Assembly: GCA_017557925.1 (NCBI GenBank)
Contig: JAFYWO010000191.1
Span: 1-5,048 of the forward strand
Length of the DNA stretch: 5,048 nt
Direction: 5' to 3'
DNA from: Alphaproteobacteria bacterium
GTDB taxonomy: Bacteria > Pseudomonadota > Alphaproteobacteria > RF32 > CAG-239
In this document: piece after piece, positions 1-4,400 of the stretch
How the letters are laid out: every line of letters starts with the position of its first letter
Numbering within the stretch: the first letter of the stretch is position 1
Notes under the pieces: generated by a model
What the model was told of the DNA's origin: nothing
Databases searched by the model: none
What the model saw: the letters and a program-made list of their open reading frames with translations, nothing else
Translations under genes and position numbers: made by a program

Positions 1-23
1 CTGAAAACTTTCGTAATATAACC

Positions 24-1655
24 ATGAGCGAATATGAAAAAGCAAATATAGAAGGCAACATTACCGAGCTTATGTCAGAATATGAGAATATAATTTTATC
101 CTCATTATCTAATCTGACAGAAAAGCAAGATCGAATCTTAAAACAATTACTATACCAAAGAGAGCGACTTAATTATTTATCCAAGGCAGAAAGTCAAGGG
201 CTTATAAAATCTGAAACCCAATTCCAAGATTTATTAAATATCCGCCATCTCCTACATCATCAATTTGATACTTTAGAGGGATTTGGTCGTTTTATGAACG
301 GTAATAATGAACAAAATAAATCAATCAGACAAAGAAATTTGGAATCATACAATCGCTTGTTTAACAAAACTTTTGCTAAACGTATAAGCACATATAGAGA
401 AATGTTAGATAACTTAAAACCTTTGGTTGAAGAACTTTGTCCTAATATATTGATTCGTCAAAAACAAGAGAGTAATTCAAAATTTATTCAAAGAATAAAG
501 CAATATGTTTCTGACAATCCTGATAAAGAGTTTTTTGTGGAATTAGACTCTAAAGATGAAAAAACAGAAAAATCTTTATCAAAAAACATACTAAAACTTT
601 TCCCTAAAGCAACAATAATAGATATTTCTCAAGAAAGAGATTTTGTTGAGTTTGCTAAAAACATACAAGTTTTTATGCAACGCCAAAAGTTTTTGGAAAC
701 GTTTCAATTATTAGACAGTGCAGTCTGCACACATTGCTTATATAACGGTGAAAATTTAAGACCGTTAGAGGCTTGGGCTTATTTGGCTCAAAAGGGTATA
801 ATCAAAGAAGAAGATGTAAAACGTTGGAATGAATTTAAGACATTAAGAAATGAACTCACTCACGAATATTTAGATGCTAATCTTTTAGAAAAAATGAACA
901 AGCATTTTAAATTGTTTGTAGAAAAATCAATTTCATTAAACATTACATTAGATAGTCTTTCCCCTCAAATAGTGTCGCAAACAGACGATGGTATTATAAC
1001 ATTCATCCATAAAGACAATAAAGTAGTTGTTGTAGATGCCAAAAATAAAAAGGTATTACATACTCTAACCTCTGAAAATTCCGACATAACTCCCAAGAAA
1101 ACAATTAAGGCACATTCCGGAAGCTATGTAGAAAATTTATCAAATAATATAAAAATAACCACTAAAGGCACGAGAGTTACTCATGTAAAGTTAAATAGCG
1201 GAGTAGAAATAGACATCTCAAAACAAAAAATAATATTTCCGGACAATAACAAAATTTTCTTAAACGAAAATGGTAAACATTATTTTGTTACTCCACAGGC
1301 AAAACTTATAACCGATAAAGACTTTATTGTCTTATCATACATTCAAAAGCAAAAAAATATTTCTTTTGATAAAAACGAGATTTTGATTTTGCCGAATGGT
1401 TATATTATAAATATAGACAACGCATTAAAGCTTAAAAAACTGAAATTTACTCATAACAATAAGCCCGTAATTATAAATACTCAGTATAGCGGAAACACAA
1501 ATAAAATTGTCTTAAATGATAATACAGCCATCGCAATAACCAAACAAAAGATAACCGTTACACATAATTCAATAGAATTAAATTACAAAAACCGTCAGGC
1601 TTTTGCCGATAGTTACAAAGATACAATTATTCCGCTACCTTCAAAAGAACGCTGA
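24..1655 (+). CDS. Hypothetical protein with HEPN-like RX4HXY segment and beta-repeat C-terminus
   Basis: I do not recognise the full-length family. Residues about 15-220 look mostly helical and charged. Residues about 220-305 resemble a HepT/DUF86-type HEPN domain: a helix, a segment reading RPLEAWAYLAQKGIIKEED, then RNELTHEY at 275-282, which fits the RX4HXY motif used by HepT-type RNase toxins. Residues about 320-525 alternate short hydrophobic strands with Asn/Lys/Asp-rich turns and contain related units (for example ISKQKIIF at 398-405 and ITKQKITV at 505-512). No signal peptide or membrane helix is seen. No nucleotidyltransferase partner lies in the window. The ATG at 24 has no clear Shine-Dalgarno, and the frame is open to base 3, so the gene may start upstream; a second ATG at residue 17 repeats MSEYE. 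It ends in tandem stops TGA-TAA-TAG. It could be a phage accessory gene, a host gene or a toxin-like protein. The HEPN assignment rests on motif and local pattern only. Confidence 0.8.
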   Translation: MSEYEKANIEGNITELMSEYENIILSSLSNLTEKQDRILKQLLYQRERLNYLSKAESQGLIKSETQFQDLLNIRHLLHHQFDTLEGFGRFMNGNNEQNKSIRQRNLESYNRLFNKTFAKRISTYREMLDNLKPLVEELCPNILIRQKQESNSKFIQRIKQYVSDNPDKEFFVELDSKDEKTEKSLSKNILKLFPKATIIDISQERDFVEFAKNIQVFMQRQKFLETFQLLDSAVCTHCLYNGENLRPLEAWAYLAQKGIIKEEDVKRWNEFKTLRNELTHEYLDANLLEKMNKHFKLFVEKSISLNITLDSLSPQIVSQTDDGIITFIHKDNKVVVVDAKNKKVLHTLTSENSDITPKKTIKAHSGSYVENLSNNIKITTKGTRVTHVKLNSGVEIDISKQKIIFPDNNKIFLNENGKHYFVTPQAKLITDKDFIVLSYIQKQKNISFDKNEILILPNGYIINIDNALKLKKLKFTHNNKPVIINTQYSGNTNKIVLNDNTAIAITKQKITVTHNSIELNYKNRQAFADSYKDTIIPLPSKER

Positions 1656-1676
1656 TAATAGAAAGTCTGAAATCTA

Positions 1677-1705
1677 TTGACTTTTATGTCACAGTTTGGT
1701 ATTAA
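1677..1705 (+). promoter_or_regulatory. Sigma70-like promoter ahead of the tail/lysis operon
   Basis: TTGACT at 1677-1682 matches five of six consensus -35 bases. It is followed after exactly 17 bases by TATTAA at 1700-1705, which matches four of six -10 bases. The predicted start, near 1712, falls immediately before the first terminator-like hairpin. It may drive the phage late operon or a short leader RNA. A chance match is possible in such AT-rich DNA, but the spacing and the TTGAC core are good. Confidence 0.45.
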
Positions 1706-1712
1706 GTTATAT

Positions 1713-1744
1713 AGAATAGCATAAAGTGTCTATTCTTTTTTTTT
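1713..1744 (+). terminator. Rho-independent terminator after the 543-aa gene
   Basis: AGAATAG (1713-1719) pairs with CTATTCT (1730-1736), and CA/TG can extend the stem with one bulged base. About nine T residues (1736-1744) follow. It would end the transcript of the upstream gene. It also lies just downstream of the candidate promoter at 1677-1705. Confidence 0.6.
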
Positions 1745-1770
1745 ATATAAACCAAAGGCGTAATTTAGTT

Positions 1771-1801
1771 AAAACCGAAGTATATTTATTTCGGTTTTTT
1801 T
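1771..1801 (+). terminator. Second terminator-like hairpin before the tail gene
   Basis: AAAACCGAA (1771-1779) and TTCGGTTTT (1790-1798) form a perfect nine-pair stem with a ten-base loop. The T run 1795-1801 overlaps the 3' arm. It has the form of an intrinsic terminator with a GC-poor stem. It lies 35 bases upstream of the tail gene ATG, so any transcript from further upstream must read through it. Confidence 0.55.
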
Positions 1802-1835
1802 CTATTTTAGGCCTATTTTTTTTAGGAGAAAATAA

Positions 1836-2606
1836 ATGACAATACAAAATCAAGCTTCAAAAGTAGTTTATAGTGCAGATGGAGCATCAAAAAATTATAC
1901 TGTCCCATTTTATTTCTTAAATGATGAAATAGCGGTATATTTAAATACAGATATAAACAAGTTAATTATTAATACAGATTATGAAATAAAAAATAAAAAC
2001 TCAAACGGAGGAGAAATAGAATTTATAACAACACCACCAAAAGATACAATTATAACCATAACAAGAGATGTTCCGTTGACACAACTAACCACTTTTATAG
2101 AAGGAGAAACATTTCCGGCAAAAGACTTTGAAACTTCATTAGATAAAATAACAATGTCTTTGCAGATGATAAAAGAGGTTTTAGACAGAACAATAAAAAT
2201 ATCACCTTCCGCATCATATAATTTTGATGATTTCAGAGAATTGGTTGCTGATTTGAATAATAACTATGACAAGATAAAACAAGTTCCTGCATTAGCTTCT
2301 TTAGTAAGTTCAATATATGAAGAAATATTAAACAACGTAAGCAAACAAATAAAAGCAGGTCCGATAAGTGTAAATACCCAAAGCGTAGTCATGGATGGAA
2401 CATATAGCGCTTATCCGTATAAATTAGATATTATAATAAACCAAGCAACAAAGTCACATATTCCGACAATCATTTTTTCATTAGAGGATGCAATATCATC
2501 AAATTTTGCTCCATTAGCAGAATGTTATAATGGTTTTGTAAGAATTTATATGAAAGAAATACCGGCAACAGAAACCATAGAAATACCAATCATATTTTTG
2601 CAATAG
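1836..2606 (+). CDS. T7-gp17-like phage tail fibre / tail adaptor protein
   Basis: Residues about 8-121 look like the N-terminal, tail-attachment domain of T7-type tail fibres: an opening VVYSADGASKNYTVPFYFL, then a strand with INTDYEI (46-52), a TIITITRDVPLTQLTTF strand (71-87), and a helix DFETSLDKITMSLQMIKEV. In that family this domain anchors the fibre to the podovirus tail tube. Residues about 128-172 are probably helical or coiled coil. Residues about 175-256 are a compact beta-rich tail ending IEIPIIFLQ, similar in pattern to the short C-terminal domains of gut-phage tail proteins. At 256 aa it is less than half the length of T7 gp17, so it may be an adaptor that carries a separate receptor-binding protein. 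TAGGAG at 1823-1828 lies seven bases before the ATG and supports this start. Its stop codon overlaps the Shine-Dalgarno of the holin gene, so the two are probably translationally coupled. Confidence 0.8.
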   Translation: MTIQNQASKVVYSADGASKNYTVPFYFLNDEIAVYLNTDINKLIINTDYEIKNKNSNGGEIEFITTPPKDTIITITRDVPLTQLTTFIEGETFPAKDFETSLDKITMSLQMIKEVLDRTIKISPSASYNFDDFRELVADLNNNYDKIKQVPALASLVSSIYEEILNNVSKQIKAGPISVNTQSVVMDGTYSAYPYKLDIIINQATKSHIPTIIFSLEDAISSNFAPLAECYNGFVRIYMKEIPATETIEIPIIFLQ

Positions 2607-2611
2607 GAGGT
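2604..2611 (+). promoter_or_regulatory. Strong ribosome binding site overlapping the tail gene stop
   Basis: TAGGAGGT is a near-perfect Shine-Dalgarno three bases before the holin ATG at 2615. Its first three bases are the stop codon of the tail gene, so ribosomes finishing the tail protein release on the holin start site. Confidence 0.75.
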
Positions 2612-2614
2612 AAT

Positions 2615-2929
2615 ATGGATAAAATAAAAACCATCATAGAAAATTATAGTATATGGGGAATTTTTATAGGTTTAATCACAATCTTAATCAAACCCTTTAT
2701 ATCTATAAGAAAAAGTTTAAGAGATATGCTGATAACTTTTATAGTCAGTATGTTAGCCGGTCTTTTGGCAGAATGTATGGATATACCTCAACCTGTAAAA
2801 TATGGGATATCCGGTGTATGCGGATTATTTGGAGTACGTTTGTATATGATTTTGGATACTCTCTTAAATGAAGCAGAAAGCAATCCTATACATTTTTTGA
2901 AAAATATCAATAACAAAGAGCCTCACTAG
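2615..2929 (+). CDS. Phage holin, LydA-like (holin superfamily III)
   Basis: This 104-aa protein has three hydrophobic segments at about residues 12-29, 38-55 and 61-83, with a basic stretch (IRKSLRD) between the first two and a polar C-terminal tail. The pattern AGLLAECMDIP followed by GISGVCGLFGVRLYMILDTLL matches the LydA-type phage holin family, which has an acidic residue at the end of helix 2 and glycine-rich, Arg-containing helix 3. Holins accumulate in the inner membrane and open lesions at a set time so that lysis can proceed. The location between a tail gene and a spanin pair supports this. No endolysin is next to it. A very strong Shine-Dalgarno precedes the ATG. Other small phage membrane proteins cannot be excluded from sequence alone. 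Confidence 0.75.
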   Translation: MDKIKTIIENYSIWGIFIGLITILIKPFISIRKSLRDMLITFIVSMLAGLLAECMDIPQPVKYGISGVCGLFGVRLYMILDTLLNEAESNPIHFLKNINNKEPH

Positions 2930-2937
2930 AGGCTCTT
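2916..2937 (+). other. Perfect hairpin spanning the holin stop codon
   Basis: AAGAGCCTC (2916-2924) and GAGGCTCTT (2929-2937) form a nine-pair GC-containing stem around a four-base ACTA loop. The holin stop TAG (2927-2929) lies in the loop and first base of the 3' arm. No T run follows, so it is not a standard intrinsic terminator. It may act as an mRNA processing or stabilising element, or limit reading into the spanin genes. Confidence 0.7.
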
Positions 2938-2959
2938 CCCAAGCTACAAGGAGAAAATA

Positions 2960-3232
2960 ATGAAACTAAACCTAATACTTTTATTTGTTATAATACTTCA
3001 ATTATTCATAACAAAACACTTGCAAACAAAACTTTCCAATCAAGAAGATCTCACTTCTTTTTATAAACAAAATAAAAATATCTTACTAAACAAAATACGG
3101 AGTATATATGATGAAAAAATATTACTTGAAAACGAAAATCAAGAACTTCAGAAACTATCTCAACAAGATACCTTTAACTGGCATCAAGATATTAGTAATA
3201 CTTCTGTTATTAGGAAGTTGCAAAAAAATTGA
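2960..3232 (+). CDS. Rz: Rz-like i-spanin (inner-membrane spanin subunit)
   Basis: This 90-aa protein has one N-terminal hydrophobic segment (residues about 4-18), then a charged, heptad-like helical stretch (about 20-70) rich in Leu, Glu, Gln and Lys, and an end reading DTFNWHQDISNTSVIRKLQ. This is the architecture of an Rz i-spanin: an inner-membrane anchor plus a periplasmic coiled coil that binds the outer-membrane partner Rz1. It is shorter than lambda Rz (about 153 aa). AAGGAG at 2948-2953 sits six bases before the ATG. The last 125 bases overlap the Rz1 gene in the +1 frame, the hallmark arrangement of this two-gene system. Family sequences vary widely, so the call relies mostly on architecture and the overlapping partner. 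Confidence 0.75.
   Translation: MKLNLILLFVIILQLFITKHLQTKLSNQEDLTSFYKQNKNILLNKIRSIYDEKILLENENQELQKLSQQDTFNWHQDISNTSVIRKLQKN
3099..3102 (+). promoter_or_regulatory. Ribosome binding site for Rz1 inside Rz
   Basis: GGAG lies within the Rz coding sequence, five bases before the ATG at 3108 and eight before the adjacent ATG at 3111. It supports independent translation of the embedded Rz1 frame. Confidence 0.65.
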
Positions 3233-3338
3233 ATATGTTTATGTAACTCCACCTAAAGAACCTATAAACTGTATATCAAAAATAAAAACTCCACTTGATA
3301 TGGCAACCTGCCTTAATGAATATAAATTAAAATACTAA
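3108..3338 (+). CDS. Rz1: Rz1-like o-spanin lipoprotein (overlaps Rz)
   Basis: This 76-aa protein starts inside Rz in a different frame and continues 106 bases beyond it. It has a basic N-terminus (MMKKYYLKTKIK), a hydrophobic segment at about 22-36, and a lipobox L35-G36-S37-C38, so signal peptidase II should cleave before Cys38 and leave a lipidated mature chain of 39 residues, close to lambda Rz1 (40). The mature part begins with two lysines and carries a TPPKEP segment, the Pro-rich feature typical of Rz1. Cys55 and Cys68 could form a disulfide. In the known system, outer-membrane Rz1 joins Rz across the periplasm and fuses the two membranes in the final lysis step. The signal peptide is long. 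The second ATG at 3111 could also be the start. It is the last gene before a strong terminator. Confidence 0.8.
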   Translation: MMKKYYLKTKIKNFRNYLNKIPLTGIKILVILLLLGSCKKIEYVYVTPPKEPINCISKIKTPLDMATCLNEYKLKY

Positions 3339-3376
3339 AAAAACGCCTTACCGATAAAGGGTAGGGCGTTTTTTTT
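3339..3376 (+). terminator. Strong terminator of the lysis operon, probably bidirectional
   Basis: The arms 3342-3352 (AACGCCTTACC) and 3360-3370 (GGTAGGGCGTT) form eleven pairs with one G-U wobble and a seven-base loop. Eight T residues (3369-3376) follow on the plus strand. An A run (3337-3343) gives the matching U tract on the minus strand, so it can also end the reverse-strand gene whose stop is at 3385. It begins directly after the Rz1 stop. Confidence 0.9.
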
Positions 3377-3384
3377 GTTTTAAA

Positions 3385-3954
3385 TCAATAGAGCAAATAA
3401 GCAATACGAACAAAGACTTCACTATCATTTGAAGCTACACAACATCCTTCATCACGAGTTAAAGATGTATGCACAATATATACTCTTTTTGTGTTCAAAT
3501 CTTGCTGAACTGAAGATTTTAAGCCGTGTAATGAATTTTTATCAACCAAACTACAACTTGCATACCAACCATCAACAAATTTAGTTCCGTTAAATTCTTC
3601 AATGAAACTGTTAATTTCGGTTAAGTGTTTTCTTATATACCTTAAAGTTGCATAACTTGGAAGATTTGGTCTGATTTCTCCAAAGAAAGCTCTGTTATCC
3701 AAAAAATCTTTTACTTGATAAAGTTTAAAACTTTCATCAGGAGCATCAAAACGGATAATTTCTTTATTCAAAATAAAGCCTAAAGGCTCTCGTTTTTTTC
3801 TATCACTTTTGAGTGAACTGATAAATCCGTCAGTGTATACAACTTCAAACTTATAAGAGTTTTTCTTAAAAACAGCTTTAAAAGATTCCCAATAATCTTG
3901 ATAAACAAGATAAACATAAGAAAGCTTATCAAAATCAAATTTTATTAAACCCAT
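3385..3954 (-). CDS. Hypothetical protein, orphan reverse-strand gene
   Basis: I do not recognise this 189-aa protein. It looks soluble, with mixed strands and helices, many aromatic residues (YVYLVYQDYW at 13-22) and a Cys pair (C171-C172) in TRDEGCC near the end; no signal peptide, membrane helix or known catalytic motif is evident. An upstream in-frame TTG at 3990 would add twelve mostly hydrophobic residues. I prefer the ATG at 3952-3954 because the predicted promoter (4002-4029) places the transcript start near 3995, inside the only GGAG that could serve the TTG, and the added residues are translated from intergenic-like AT tracts. The ATG itself has no Shine-Dalgarno. The gene is convergent with the phage lysis operon and shares its terminator, and it has its own promoter, so it is a single-gene unit. 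It may be a phage accessory (lysogeny-expressed) gene or a host gene at the phage border. Confidence 0.75.
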   Translation of the reverse strand: MGLIKFDFDKLSYVYLVYQDYWESFKAVFKKNSYKFEVVYTDGFISSLKSDRKKREPLGFILNKEIIRFDAPDESFKLYQVKDFLDNRAFFGEIRPNLPSYATLRYIRKHLTEINSFIEEFNGTKFVDGWYASCSLVDKNSLHGLKSSVQQDLNTKRVYIVHTSLTRDEGCCVASNDSEVFVRIAYLLY

Positions 3955-4001
3955 AACAATTAAATAAAAAAATAAATTAAATAGTACCAAAAAACTCCGA
4001 C

Positions 4002-4029
4002 ATCATAACTTCAAAAAAAATAAATTCAA
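4002..4029 (-). promoter_or_regulatory. Sigma70-like promoter of the orphan gene
   Basis: On the minus strand TTGAAT (4024-4029) is separated by 16 bases from TATGAT (4002-4007), which matches five of six -10 consensus bases. The expected transcript start is near 3995, giving an A/T-only-like leader of about 40 bases before the ATG at 3954. It lies downstream of the tRNA terminator, so the gene is not a read-through product of the tRNA. Confidence 0.55.
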
Positions 4030-4072
4030 ACAAAAAAAACATTAAGCATCATTTTGGATATTTTCTTAAAAC

Positions 4073-4100
4073 AAAAAAGCCTTGCATTTCTGCAAGGCTT
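4073..4100 (-). terminator. Rho-independent terminator of tRNA-Met
   Basis: AAGCCTTGCA (4077-4086) and TGCAAGGCTT (4091-4100) form a perfect ten-pair stem. On the minus strand the loop is GAAA, a stable GNRA tetraloop, and six T residues follow (4073-4078 complement). It sits four bases beyond the tRNA 3' end. Confidence 0.9.
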
Positions 4101-4104
4101 ACGT

Positions 4105-4181
4105 TGGTAGCGAAGGAGGGATTTGAACCCCCGACACAAGGATTATGATTCCTCTGCTCTAACCAACTGAGCTACTCCGCC
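4105..4181 (-). tRNA. tRNA-Met (CAU), elongator type
   Basis: The 77-base reverse-strand sequence folds into a full cloverleaf. Acceptor arms are GGCGGAG and CTTCGCT, the D arm is GCTC..GAGC, the anticodon stem GAGGA/TCCTT holds the loop ATCATAA with anticodon CAT, and the T arm is GGGGG-TTCAAAT-CCCTC. CCA is encoded. The inner G1-U72 pair and the overall sequence are those of alphaproteobacterial elongator tRNA-Met. The C1-A72 mismatch of initiator tRNA is absent. A lysidine-modified tRNA-Ile2 also has a CAU anticodon, but the body here fits Met better. It is flanked by its own promoter and terminator, so it is a single-gene unit. Confidence 0.95.
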
Positions 4182-4200
4182 ATATCTGACAACGAAAACT

Positions 4201-4229
4201 TATTTACACATATTTTTTTAAAAAGTCAA
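4201..4229 (-). promoter_or_regulatory. Promoter of tRNA-Met
   Basis: On the minus strand TTGACT (4224-4229) is a good -35 hexamer. The -10 is either TGTAAA (4203-4208, 15-base spacer) or TAAATA (4201-4206, 17-base spacer). Both place transcription start roughly 15 bases before the mature tRNA 5' end. Confidence 0.5.
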
Positions 4230-4389
4230 TAACAAAAATAAAAAAATGTGAATAAAAAAATCTGCTTAAAAATTTTTAACCATAATCCTACCTGTTAGTG
4301 CTCTAAAAACATTTAGATTTATTCTTATATCTGAAAAAAAATAGTAGATAATTAAAAAAAATAAGACTAGATTACCCTAAATTTAGCTA

Positions 4390-4394
4390 AAGGA
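4390..4394 (+). promoter_or_regulatory. Ribosome binding site of the MATE gene
   Basis: AAGGA lies six bases before the ATG at 4401 and fixes this start. The rest of 4230-4400 is an AT-rich intergenic stretch between divergent transcripts. It must hold the MATE promoter, with AGATAAT-like hexamers near 4345, but no convincing -35 partner is visible. Confidence 0.6.
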
Positions 4395-4400
4395 AAATAA

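Larger units (their letters stand above)
1656..1835. other. Gene-free spacer with promoter and two hairpins
   Basis: No credible reading frame is present in these 180 bases. The spacer holds a promoter-like pair of hexamers, two hairpins each followed by a T run, and the ribosome binding site of the tail gene. The sub-features are listed separately. Confidence 0.6.

Noticed and set aside
1745..1835. Phage-specific RNA polymerase promoter ahead of the tail gene
   Set aside because: The late-gene order made a T7-like promoter worth looking for, but no repeated promoter-like sequence was found at other gene starts.
2653..2871. A 72-aa frame inside the holin gene
   Set aside because: It lies wholly within the holin in another frame, has no ribosome binding site, and its protein shows no coherent membrane or domain pattern, unlike the holin frame.
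3955..3990. TTG start with a nearby GGAG for the reverse-strand gene
   Set aside because: The predicted transcript start falls within the GGAG, and the extra residues come from AT-only tracts. The ATG at 3954 is preferred, though the longer form cannot be fully excluded.
1823..4400. Recurrent GGAGAAAATAA-like sequence before several ATGs as a repeat family
   Set aside because: The copies at 1825, 2950 and (looser) 4391 are ordinary ribosome binding sites with A-rich spacers and need no repeat element to explain them.
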